NCBI GenBank assembly: GCA_024762925.1
Contig: JANTGM010000025.1
Span: 1 to 61,857, forward strand
Length of the DNA: 61,857 bases
Direction: 5' to 3'
Origin: Kofleriaceae bacterium
GTDB lineage: Bacteria > Myxococcota_A > Polyangia > Haliangiales > Haliangiaceae
Of the stretch, positions 1-7,275 are shown piece after piece. Both the position numbers and the translations under genes were made by a program. The notes below the pieces were generated by a model. It had not been told where the DNA came from. It did no database searches and was given only the letters and a program-made list of their open reading frames with translations. Numbering within the stretch: the first letter of the stretch is position 1; each line of letters opens with the position of its first letter.

Positions 1-255
1 GCAGCGGTCTTTGCCGCGGGCTTTGCCTGCTTCTTCGCAGCGGTCTTTGCCTGCTTCTTCGCCGCGGTCTTTGCTGCGGTCTTTGCAGCGGTCTTTGCCG
101 CGGTCTTCGCAGCGGTCTTCGCAGCGGTCTTTGCCGGCTTCTTCGCCGCGGTCTTTGCCTGCTTCTTCGCGGCGGTCTTTGCGGGCTTCTTCGCAGCGGT
201 CTTTGCCGGCTTCTTCGCAGCGGTCTTTGCCGGCTTCTTCGCAGCGGTCTTGCGC
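1..255. repeat. Tandem repeat coding for AAKKPAK-type units
   Basis: Units of 15-18 bases of the type gcagcggtctttgccggctt recur head to tail from the window edge to about 255. On the minus strand they encode Lys/Ala/Pro/Thr heptad-like units. Unit lengths and spellings vary, so copy number could change by slippage without shifting the frame when whole codons are gained or lost. Confidence 0.8.
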
Positions 256-575
256 GCTTGTCGACGCGCTTTGGCGCGTTTTGCAGCGGCCTTCTTGCCA
301 GCAGGCTCTTCGCCAACTGCAGTTGGCGCGTAGGGAGACTTCTTAGGCCGAGGCTTCTCGGGAGTGGCACTGCGAAGAACGCGCGAGATATCTCCATCGG
401 CATCAAGATAGAGAACATGTTTTGAAGACATGCGGGCACCGGCCTGATTGACGAGCTCCGGCATACGGTTTTCCGCCTCTTCTGATCGTGCAATACGCCA
501 GACGGCACCATCACGAACAAAGTAGAGGTAGGCGGTTTCGCGCTCGATTCCGAGCTTCATCAGTTTTTCAGACAT
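1..575 (-). CDS. Lys/Ala-rich histone H1-like tail protein (3' end beyond window)
   Basis: The reading frame runs leftward from an ATG at 573-575 and leaves the window without a stop. The first 70 or so residues form a compact, ordinary-looking segment (starting MSEKLMKLGIERETAYLYF) with mixed hydrophobic and charged residues. The rest is low-complexity, built of AAKKPAK and AAKTAAK-type units. Such tails resemble eukaryotic histone H1 C-termini and bacterial nucleoid proteins, so DNA or RNA binding is possible, but the N-terminal part matches no domain I recognise. A GGGAAAG stretch precedes the start. It lies about 90 bp downstream of the methyltransferase gene on the same strand. The opposite-strand frame through the same region is a shadow of the repeats. 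The real length is unknown because the gene is cut. Confidence 0.7.
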   Translation of the reverse strand, partial: MSEKLMKLGIERETAYLYFVRDGAVWRIARSEEAENRMPELVNQAGARMSSKHVLYLDADGDISRVLRSATPEKPRPKKSPYAPTAVGEEPAGKKAAAKRAKARRQARKTAAKKPAKTAAKKPAKTAAKKPAKTAAKKQAKTAAKKPAKTAAKTAAKTAAKTAAKTAAKTAAKKQAKTAAKKQAKPAAKTA

Positions 576-666
576 AGCGCTACAGCTTTCCCAAAGCAGC
601 TTTCACAAGGTACGACGGGCTTCGATTGAGACACTCAAACTCCCAAATGAAACACTGGCCGAGAAC

Positions 667-1494
667 CTAATCCGATTCTCTGGCGTGACGACAGAGCAGA
701 ACCTGACTCTCTGCAAATTCATCCAAATAATCGCCTCCAAAATCGCCTCGGTGGCGGATCACCGCGAAGCCGTTGTAGTGCAGGAGCGCGGCGAGTTCGG
801 CTGGGTAGAACTTGCGCTGACTCAGGTTGACAATGGCTGTGTCCTTCAGCGGCCCATCTTCCAGGGGCTCGTAATACAGGCGTATGAACGCGATCTGCCG
901 AACCGGATCGTAGACATGATTTGTTGAATAGGCGAGCCGCTGTTTGGTGATCGGATGACGAAACTTGGTGCGCGCCCAGCGCTTGTCGGGATCTTTCAAT
1001 AGCCACGCCAGATCGGGCATTTGCACATCGAATGCGAAGACACCATCGGGCTCAAGGTGTCGTTTTATGCATCCAAGCGCTGCCTCAATATCTTGCCGGG
1101 AGTACAGATGCTCAAACGAGTTGAACGTGCAGACGATGAGCGGGAACTTCCGGCCGTAGTCAAAGTCCTTCATGTCGCCATGCGTGAGGTTTGCGTTGTT
1201 ACGAAATCGCTTGGGCAATCGCGAGATGCCAAGACGGGCACGCTCTAGCATTGGCTTCGACGCATCCAACCCTTCGACATGGAAGCCGGCTCGCAACAGT
1301 GCTCGAGTGACTCGCCCACTGCCACAACACAGATCGAGAATCTCGGACCCCGGTGAGAGTTCTCCCGAGGCCATCGCGACGTAGTAATTCACATCTTCGC
1401 GCCGCCGCTTGTACTCGTGTTCGTAGAGGTCAGCGTCGACGTAGTGTTCGTCCTGACCTAGGCGAACGAGGTCTTTCTTGCGCTTCTTTGCCAA
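667..1494 (-). CDS. Class I SAM-dependent methyltransferase
   Basis: The 275-residue product carries the Rossmann-fold methyltransferase signature: motif I ILDLCCGSGRVT near residue 53, an acidic end of strand 2 at GFHVEGLDAS, and later NLTHGDMKDF and PLIVCTFNSFEHL segments typical of motifs II to IV. It should transfer a methyl group from S-adenosylmethionine, but the acceptor cannot be read from the sequence. The N-terminus is Lys/Arg-rich (MAKKRKK). The start is a TTG at 1492-1494 with AGGA about nine bases upstream. The gene follows the poly(A) polymerase gene with an 11 bp gap, so the two are probably one transcript. No close functional subfamily is assigned. Confidence 0.85.
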   Translation of the reverse strand: MAKKRKKDLVRLGQDEHYVDADLYEHEYKRRREDVNYYVAMASGELSPGSEILDLCCGSGRVTRALLRAGFHVEGLDASKPMLERARLGISRLPKRFRNNANLTHGDMKDFDYGRKFPLIVCTFNSFEHLYSRQDIEAALGCIKRHLEPDGVFAFDVQMPDLAWLLKDPDKRWARTKFRHPITKQRLAYSTNHVYDPVRQIAFIRLYYEPLEDGPLKDTAIVNLSQRKFYPAELAALLHYNGFAVIRHRGDFGGDYLDEFAESQVLLCRHARESD

Positions 1495-1505
1495 GGAAAT
1501 ACGTC

Positions 1506-3011
1506 CTAGGAGCGATTGCGCCGGCGCCCACCTCGCCGTCGCTTGCGCTCAGGACGACCAGAGTTTTTGCCGCCACCCGCCTCAGCTTGGAGAGCTTTCC
1601 AAACGTCGAGTTCTTCGGCCACATCGCCTTGTGCAGCTGCCATGATCTCGTAGAGCACGAGAGCCTCATCAAAGTACTCGCGCTTGACGAGCGCCATTGG
1701 CTTGCCTCGCCGCTTCTTCGAAGGCGCCAACCTCTTTTGTGCTAGAAGAATCTGTCGACTTTGCTCAGCGTCACGTCGTGCAATTCCAAGCTCCGAGATG
1801 AGCGGCTGCAAAACCTCCTGCACCATATCGCTGGCGTCGGAGGGACGAATCTCATCATCCAACAGTGCGGGCACTACGAACGCAGCGACGGTAGCCGCCA
1901 GTGCAAGTGCGTTGCTGGTTGAGCGCTCTTCGGCAACCAGTCGATCGAGTTGGCCGAGGAGGTTCCAGGCCAGCTCCATACGCTCTTGTTGCTGGCTCTC
2001 ATCGCTGAACGAAGGAATGAAGGGAGCAAGTCTCTCGCTGAGGAGCGAGTCGTCGACTTTGGCCTTTGCCTGCTTGGTGTCCCAGGTTGCGGCCCAGTCA
2101 CTCTCATCGGTGTCGTCCTCTTGCTTCGCACTCGACTCGTCTGCCCCTATCGACGCTTCTTGGTCGATCGAACGGTCTGTTCGCGCTTGGTACAGAGTCG
2201 CCAGGTGATTCGAGAGCACAGAGATAATGCCCGTCTCACAAAGCAGTTCGATCGAGCGCCTTGCTGCGCCCCCTCGAAGCAAGCGATAGAGTTCTTCTAG
2301 GACGCGAGGCTGAGAGCACTTACTGATGTCGGCTCGGTGCAAGAGGATTGCGCGGTATGTTGCATCTTCTACACTAAAGCCAAGTCGCGCGGCGAACTTG
2401 ATTGCGCGCAACATGCGAACCGGGTCCTCTTGAAAGCGAATGCCTGGTTCTCCAATGGTGCGAATGAGCCGCTTGCGAAGGTCAGCCATGCCTTCCACGT
2501 GATCGATGACAACTTCCTCTTCCACATCGTAGAAGAGGCCATTGATCGTAAAGTCACGCCTCAGGGCATCTTCGGTGTCTGTGCCCCAGACATTGTCGCG
2601 ATGGATGAGCAGTTCTGCATCGCCATCCGCATTGGCTCGCGGGTTCGCGCGAAAGGTTGCCGTCTCGATGATCTTGCTGCCAAAAAAGATGTGGGCGAGA
2701 CGAAAGCGTCGGCCAATGATTCGGCAGTTCCGAAACAGGTGCTTGATTTCCGTTGGCGTGGCGCTTGATGAGACATCAAAGTCTTTGGGATTGCGGTTGA
2801 GAAGCAGGTCGCGAACGCAGCCACCCACCAGATAGGCCTGGTAGCCGCTCTGAGACAAGCGTCGGACAACGTTGTCCGCGTCTTGGTCAATTAGTTCGTG
2901 GGCGATGTGCATCCTGGCGAAATGACTATCACGTTGGATCGAGTGCCGGCAACACTCCGGACCTTTGGGCCTTCCGGCTTCCGCCGTCTTAACCCACTGA
3001 GAGTGATTCAT
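1506..3011 (-). CDS. pcnB: Poly(A) polymerase / tRNA nucleotidyltransferase family protein
   Basis: This is a class II nucleotidyltransferase, adding A residues to RNA 3' ends or CCA to tRNA. The head domain shows AYLVGGCVRDLLLNRNPKDF, with the GG and DxD catalytic elements, followed by RRDFTINGLFYD and the RNA-binding segment EDPVRMLRAIKFAARLGF. The C-terminus ends in a very basic Arg-rich tail (RKRRRGGRRRNRS), a feature of bacterial PcnB rather than of CCA enzymes. An acidic Ser-rich insertion sits around residues 290-320. The longest frame starts at 3011, but MHIAHELIDQD at 2912 gives a more usual N-terminus and may be the true start; neither has a clear Shine-Dalgarno sequence. It heads the pair with the methyltransferase, 50 bp after a terminator of the previous unit. 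Confidence 0.85.
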   Translation of the reverse strand: MNHSQWVKTAEAGRPKGPECCRHSIQRDSHFARMHIAHELIDQDADNVVRRLSQSGYQAYLVGGCVRDLLLNRNPKDFDVSSSATPTEIKHLFRNCRIIGRRFRLAHIFFGSKIIETATFRANPRANADGDAELLIHRDNVWGTDTEDALRRDFTINGLFYDVEEEVVIDHVEGMADLRKRLIRTIGEPGIRFQEDPVRMLRAIKFAARLGFSVEDATYRAILLHRADISKCSQPRVLEELYRLLRGGAARRSIELLCETGIISVLSNHLATLYQARTDRSIDQEASIGADESSAKQEDDTDESDWAATWDTKQAKAKVDDSLLSERLAPFIPSFSDESQQQERMELAWNLLGQLDRLVAEERSTSNALALAATVAAFVVPALLDDEIRPSDASDMVQEVLQPLISELGIARRDAEQSRQILLAQKRLAPSKKRRGKPMALVKREYFDEALVLYEIMAAAQGDVAEELDVWKALQAEAGGGKNSGRPERKRRRGGRRRNRS

Positions 3012-3060
3012 CCCCCAGTTGGGAAATCCTCATCAAGGCGCCAAGCTGTGGAGACCCCCC

Positions 3061-3110
3061 AAAAAAAAAAGACCGCAGCGGCCAAGGGGGGGGGAAGGCC
3101 GTCTGCGGTC
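3061..3110 (-). terminator. Rho-independent terminator of the protease operon
   Basis: Read on the minus strand, GACCGCAGACGGCC (3110-3097) pairs with GGCCGCTGCGGTC (3083-3071) with a single bulged A. The loop contains nine Cs (nine Gs on the plus strand), and ten Ts follow the stem (3070-3061). It lies about 170 bp beyond the stop of the trypsin-like gene and just before the poly(A) polymerase gene, so it separates the two units. Confidence 0.9.
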
Positions 3111-3282
3111 CGCCTGCGAACGCTATGTTGCGTGCGGCTGATTAGGACTATACGGTTTTCGACGCACTGCGCAAGATGAAATATGCAAATAAATCTCGTT
3201 GTTTAAAGGAGAAGATATTAACGTAGGCGAGATTACTACAAATGCGTTTATGTAGGTGGTTATGAGATGTAACACACACTTG
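3111..3282. other. AT-rich 3' untranslated stretch
   Basis: This stretch lies between the terminator and the stop of the trypsin-like gene and is clearly richer in A and T than its surroundings. I see no credible reading frame, tRNA or conserved RNA in it. It is probably the 3' untranslated region of the protease operon. Confidence 0.4.
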
Positions 3283-4428
3283 CTACTTGGATTCTGGCTG
3301 TAGAGAGATCTGCTTCCATGGGTCGATCTGCGCACTGGCACCTTCAGCGATCGACAAGACACCAGTCTCAATGAGCGGAAGATAGCCCTTTGCCGCAACT
3401 GCAACGGTGTACTTCTGGCCCTTCGGAACTGGTCTCGGCATCCGAAAGGCCCCAGCCGCATCACTCTGAGCCCATACCAAGGCCTGTTCGTCGAGCGTTT
3501 CCAGGTCGACGTCGTCAGCACCAATCCCCGGCTTGAACACGATGACAATCGCGCCCTCAATCGGGTGTCCATCACTTGCATCTTGGACTCGGCTTGCGAC
3601 GATCGCTCCCGCGACCTCTTGAGACTTGCCTCCCTGGCTTCTGGCGGCGGCGATGAGATCGAGGGCGTGATCCAAGGGCCGTATCAAGCCGACTCGACCA
3701 GCCGCAACAACCTCATTGCCCTGCTTTGTCGTTGTTAATCGAAACGCTGTGGGCACGCCGATGAAGTTCCCATCTTCGTCAATTGCGGTACCGCCAGAGT
3801 TGCCATGAGTTATCGAGGCGTCGGTCTTTAGGAATGCTCGAAACCCAACGCTGCCTGGCTCGCCTGTGAAGCCCGAGATGAGCCCTGCGGTTACGTGAAT
3901 TGTGCTGCCGCCAACACCAGGGTAGCCAAGAACCCAAACCGATTCACCGGGAACGATGCCATCTGTCTCGATGGCGCGAACCGGTATCGTTGGCCAAGAG
4001 GTCGCCTGCCAAGGCGCTCCTGACCTATCGCGGTCGCAGCGAATCAGCGCAAGATCGAGCGCTTCTTTGAGCATGCCCTTGGATGGATCGCCAACACAGA
4101 CAAGCTCTGGCTCTCGATCTGCTGCTCGAAAGAGACCGATGATAAAGAGGTCGTGCAGCGTTTTGGTATTGGCGTCAAAGAGCACATGGTAGTTGGTGAG
4201 CACAGCTCCGTTGGCGTCGATGATGGTTCCCGAACCGCTGCTTACTGGGACGAGTTTGCCCTCTCGCACGTCTACCGCCAAAATCATGGCAACTGCGGGC
4301 ATGGTCTCGCGAATCATGTTCTTGCGCGACCGAGCACCACTTAGGGTGGGAATGATTAGCACCAGGCACATGAGGAGTAGCGAGACAATTGTGACCCGCA
4401 GCGCAGCTTGACGTTTCTTGATGGTCAT
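3283..4428 (-). CDS. Membrane-anchored trypsin-like (S1/HtrA-type) serine protease
   Basis: The product has an N-terminal membrane anchor (VTIVSLLLMCLVLIIPTLS, residues about 12-30) and a trypsin-like domain with a complete triad: His81 in LTNYHVLFD, Asp125 in LDLALIRCD and Ser211 in HGNSGGTAID. The last 100 residues resemble a carboxypeptidase regulatory-like beta-sandwich (GHPIEGAIVIVF, AGAFRMP, YTVAVAAKGYLPL) rather than the PDZ domain usual in HtrA. It should act in the periplasm. The ATG at 4428 overlaps the upstream stop as ATGA and is preceded by GGAGGAG, which decides the start although the frame is open further upstream. It is the last gene of a three-gene operon closed by the terminator at 3061-3110. 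Confidence 0.85.
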   Translation of the reverse strand: MTIKKRQAALRVTIVSLLLMCLVLIIPTLSGARSRKNMIRETMPAVAMILAVDVREGKLVPVSSGSGTIIDANGAVLTNYHVLFDANTKTLHDLFIIGLFRAADREPELVCVGDPSKGMLKEALDLALIRCDRDRSGAPWQATSWPTIPVRAIETDGIVPGESVWVLGYPGVGGSTIHVTAGLISGFTGEPGSVGFRAFLKTDASITHGNSGGTAIDEDGNFIGVPTAFRLTTTKQGNEVVAAGRVGLIRPLDHALDLIAAARSQGGKSQEVAGAIVASRVQDASDGHPIEGAIVIVFKPGIGADDVDLETLDEQALVWAQSDAAGAFRMPRPVPKGQKYTVAVAAKGYLPLIETGVLSIAEGASAQIDPWKQISLQPESK

Positions 4429-5078
4429 GGCTTTGGCTCCTCCGAAGAGTTCTGTGGCGTCGAAACTCGCAGGGTCCTTGAAACCAATGCGTCGAGACTT
4501 GGGAGCGTTTTGGGGCTGTCGTGAAGCGTGACGACGTAGAGCCTTCCAGAATTCACAATCGCGTACTCCACCGCTTCGGCGATCTGTGGAGAGCCGCCCT
4601 TGCTTGCCTTGTAGGCGTAGCGAAACTCTGTGCGCAGCCAATCGCGTCCTGCCAACACTGTCTTGCCACTGTGGCGCGCCCAATAAAACTCGCCGTACTC
4701 CCCAAGGCGTTGCACGGCAAGCGCTCCGCGAAGATTGTTGTACGCTGGTCTCTCTTCGATGCGCACTTCAATGCGGCGTCTGGCGTCCTGCGGCGAGGTG
4801 TAGATCGAGTGAATGCGATCGCTCGGGGTTGACTGTGGGGCTGCAGGAGCCACACCAAAGCCCGCCGCCTTTTGCACAAGAGGACTCGCTGCAACAGGTG
4901 GGAGTTGTGCGGGAAGCCAGCCACCCGGTCGTTCAAACTGCAGCCCGTGTTTTTCGAATGGGACCATCGGCGGCGTTGCAAGAAATCGGTGCACCAACAC
5001 GCCCCCTGCGAGCAGCGCGAGGGCCACGAACAAGACACCAAGGTCATGACGCTGGGAGAAACTCGGCTTGCTAGGCAT
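4425..5078 (-). CDS. Single-pass membrane protein of unknown function
   Basis: The product is about 217 residues with one N-terminal transmembrane segment (LGVLFVALALLAGGVLVHRFLA) and a soluble, probably periplasmic, region of about 180 residues. That region includes a FERPGGWLPAQLPP segment and a C-terminal part (YAIVNSGRLYVVTLHD) that looks like a small alpha/beta fold. I do not recognise the family. The start at 5078 has AGGAA upstream and overlaps the end of the PrsW-like gene by eight bases; its own stop overlaps the start of the trypsin-like gene as ATGA. This tight coupling to two protease-type genes suggests an adaptor, substrate or inhibitor role, which is inference only. Confidence 0.75.
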   Translation of the reverse strand: MPSKPSFSQRHDLGVLFVALALLAGGVLVHRFLATPPMVPFEKHGLQFERPGGWLPAQLPPVAASPLVQKAAGFGVAPAAPQSTPSDRIHSIYTSPQDARRRIEVRIEERPAYNNLRGALAVQRLGEYGEFYWARHSGKTVLAGRDWLRTEFRYAYKASKGGSPQIAEAVEYAIVNSGRLYVVTLHDSPKTLPSLDALVSRTLRVSTPQNSSEEPKP

Positions 5079-5946
5079 CAGAGGTTTCCTGCGCTGATTC
5101 GCGGTGTGGCGAGATTGCCAAGAGTCGTCGCATGAGGAGGGACGTGAGCAGAAAGACGCCAGCAGCAAAGCCAAAGCTGAAGACCACCCGGCGCCACGGT
5201 GCACTGACCAGTCCGTTGACACGCAGTGCATCCATGATGACGCGAAAACAGCCACTGAAGATCGCAGCGGCGACCAATCCAGCGGCAAGCTTTGTGCCTC
5301 GGCTCAGGTGCCCAGCCTCAGCGAATTTTGCGTGCCCCATTGCGTAGCCAAGGATGCCGGCAAAGGAAGCATGCGCCAAAGTGGTGACCACCGCCTGGGC
5401 CGCGCCAGCGCTCAAATAGATTGCGCCGCCATCAGCGAGCAGGGTGTGGTAGGTGAGATAGCTTGCAAAGCCGATACCCGTGGCACTCATGTAAATGATG
5501 CCGTCGAGCGGCTCATCGAATTCGGGCGAAAGGTAGAGGGTGTACCGCACTGCCACATACTTGCTGCCCTCCTGAGCAATACCGACGATGGCTAGCGCGT
5601 AGATCCAACGGTCGAGCGCTAGCGTGTGTAGCTGCAGCGTGGTGGATGAGGCACCGCTGCTGAGCTCGATGAGAAACCCCGAAACAGGGCCCGCGACAAA
5701 GGCACCGAGGACAAAGGCGGCTAGCACATAGTGCTTTGGCTCAGGCTCATGTCTGTCTTGGCTGTGAAAGTAGCCAAGCCAGAGGAAGGCGGGAAGTCCT
5801 GCGAAGAGCAGGGCTGAGACCGGGCCGAGCTTCAACGGAGCGCTGAGACCCAGCAAATGTTGCACGCCATGAGCGATGGCGACAAAGGCAAGCAACCCAC
5901 CGAGCATCAAAAACTCCGTGGCGACTAGGGTGCGAATTCGACTCAA
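5071..5946 (-). CDS. PrsW-family intramembrane metalloprotease-like protein
   Basis: The 291-residue polytopic membrane protein has about seven to eight hydrophobic helices. Family signatures are present: PEFDEPLDGIIYMSATGIGF (residues about 141-160), and His192 in TTLAHASFAGILGYAMGHAKF-like sequence in the last third. The helix that normally carries EExxK reads QEGSK (125-129), so the first Glu is Gln while Glu126 remains. PrsW of Bacillus cleaves the anti-sigma factor RsiW; the target here is unknown. The start is TTG at 5946 with GAGGGG upstream. It leads the operon with the membrane protein and the trypsin-like protease, and diverges from the HTH-PTS gene only 12 bp away. Confidence 0.8.
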   Translation of the reverse strand: MSRIRTLVATEFLMLGGLLAFVAIAHGVQHLLGLSAPLKLGPVSALLFAGLPAFLWLGYFHSQDRHEPEPKHYVLAAFVLGAFVAGPVSGFLIELSSGASSTTLQLHTLALDRWIYALAIVGIAQEGSKYVAVRYTLYLSPEFDEPLDGIIYMSATGIGFASYLTYHTLLADGGAIYLSAGAAQAVVTTLAHASFAGILGYAMGHAKFAEAGHLSRGTKLAAGLVAAAIFSGCFRVIMDALRVNGLVSAPWRRVVFSFGFAAGVFLLTSLLMRRLLAISPHRESAQETSDA

Positions 5947-5958
5947 GAGGAACCCCTC

Positions 5959-7245
5959 ATGTTACTACGCCGCGAGCGCTTGTTCACAAAACCTCAGGGG
6001 GATAAAGTCGCCGCTCTTATGAGCCCAAAAAGCAGCACTGATCGACTAATGACACTCGCCGAGCTTTCCACGTACCTACACATGGGGCGAAATACCGTGC
6101 TCAAGTTGGTCGACGACAAGAAGATTCCGGGGCTGAAGCTCGAGGGCGAGTGGCGCTTCCGTGCAGGTGACATCGACTCGTGGTTGGCGGATCAGCTCGA
6201 GAGTGAGCACGATGATTTTGAAGATGTGGTTGATGGTATGGAATTGCCGCTTGGTGATCTCATGCCGCAAGAAGCAATCATTCACGACATGCGTGCACCC
6301 GACTCTCTTGGGGCTATCGAAGAGCTGGCGGCGCGCGCCTACAACGAGAAGTGGCTCAACGACAAGCCATGGTTCATTGGTTCGCTGGTCGAACGTGAGA
6401 CGCTGGCATCCACGGCCATGGAGGGCGGCATTGCTTTTCTTCACACGCGCTCTCGGGATACGAGCAAGCTCAAGCGCCCCTTTGTCGTGTGTGGACGCTC
6501 CTACGATGGCATCGATTTTGGCGCCCCTGATGGCAAGCCAACGTTCATCTTCTTCTTGCTTGGTCTCAAGTACGACAAGCTGCATTTGCCAATTCTCGGT
6601 CGCCTCGCACGACTCACGATGCGCAACCCAACAATCGTCTCGCGGCTTCGAGCTACTACGTCACCAATCAAAATGCGTGCAACGTTACTCAAGCTAGACG
6701 CAGAAGAACTCTCAGCTACGAACATTCCCAAGGTTGCGCAACGTGCACCTGTACAGAAGGGCTTTGATCCCAAAGACCGACTGCGGCAGATCATGAAGCT
6801 CAATGCCAAACGTCTGCACGAGCAGAAAAAAGAGGAAGAGCTTCAAGCAAAGGAAGCGAAGAAGGAAGCCTCCAGGATAAAGCGAGAAGAGACACGCAAA
6901 GCAAAGGCCGAAGCGGCAAAGGAAGCGAGAGCACTGAAGAAGGCTGAGAAGGAGCGCGAGAAGGAGCAGGCAAAGGCCGCCGCTGCTGCGGCCAAGAAGC
7001 CTGCGGCCAAGAAGCCTGCGGCCAAGAAGCCGGCAGTCAAGAAGCCCGCAGTCAAGAAGCCCGCAGCGAAGAAGCCCGCAGCGAAGAAGCCCGCAGCGAA
7101 GAAGCCCGCAGCGAAGAAGCCCGCAGCGAAGAAGCCGGCAGCGAAGAAGCCCGCAGCGAAGAAGCCCGCAGCGAAGAAGCCCGCAGCGAAGAAGCCTGCA
7201 GCGAAGAAGCCTGCAGCGAAGAAGCCTGCAGCCAAGAAAAAGTAA
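5959..7245 (+). CDS. Excisionase-type HTH + PTS EIIA(Ntr)-like domain + Lys/Ala/Pro tail
   Basis: Three parts are visible. Residues about 28-80 form an excisionase/MerR-like helix-turn-helix (MTLAELSTYLHMGRNTVLKL, EGEWRFRAGDIDSWLADQL). Residues about 98-255 match a PTS IIA type 2 (PtsN-like) domain, with ERETLASTAMEGGIAFLHTR carrying His162 at the phosphorylated position. Residues 280-340 are a charged probable coiled coil, and the final 85 residues are repeats of KKPAA. A DNA-binding regulator controlled by PTS phosphorylation is plausible, and the tail resembles histone H1 or other nucleoid proteins. The start at 5959 has AAGAGGAA six bases upstream; Met21 at 6019 is an alternative. It diverges from the PrsW-like operon. 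Confidence 0.85.
   Translation: MLLRRERLFTKPQGDKVAALMSPKSSTDRLMTLAELSTYLHMGRNTVLKLVDDKKIPGLKLEGEWRFRAGDIDSWLADQLESEHDDFEDVVDGMELPLGDLMPQEAIIHDMRAPDSLGAIEELAARAYNEKWLNDKPWFIGSLVERETLASTAMEGGIAFLHTRSRDTSKLKRPFVVCGRSYDGIDFGAPDGKPTFIFFLLGLKYDKLHLPILGRLARLTMRNPTIVSRLRATTSPIKMRATLLKLDAEELSATNIPKVAQRAPVQKGFDPKDRLRQIMKLNAKRLHEQKKEEELQAKEAKKEASRIKREETRKAKAEAAKEARALKKAEKEREKEQAKAAAAAAKKPAAKKPAAKKPAVKKPAVKKPAAKKPAAKKPAAKKPAAKKPAAKKPAAKKPAAKKPAAKKPAAKKPAAKKPAAKKPAAKKK
6990..7236. repeat. 15-bp tandem repeat coding for KKPAA
   Basis: About sixteen consecutive 15-base units of the form gcagcgaagaagccc, with variants such as gcggccaagaagcct and gcagtcaagaagccc, encode the KKPAA/KKPAV tail. The middle copies are nearly identical, which indicates recent expansion. 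Open frames on the opposite strand here are by-products of the repeat. Confidence 0.9.
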
Positions 7246-7275
7246 CTCTGGTTGGCTCTCTCGCGCCAGCACCCG

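Noticed and set aside
11-346. Plus-strand frame rich in Ser/Arg/Leu repeats
   Set aside because: It is the antisense reading of the Lys/Ala-rich tail of the partial minus-strand gene.
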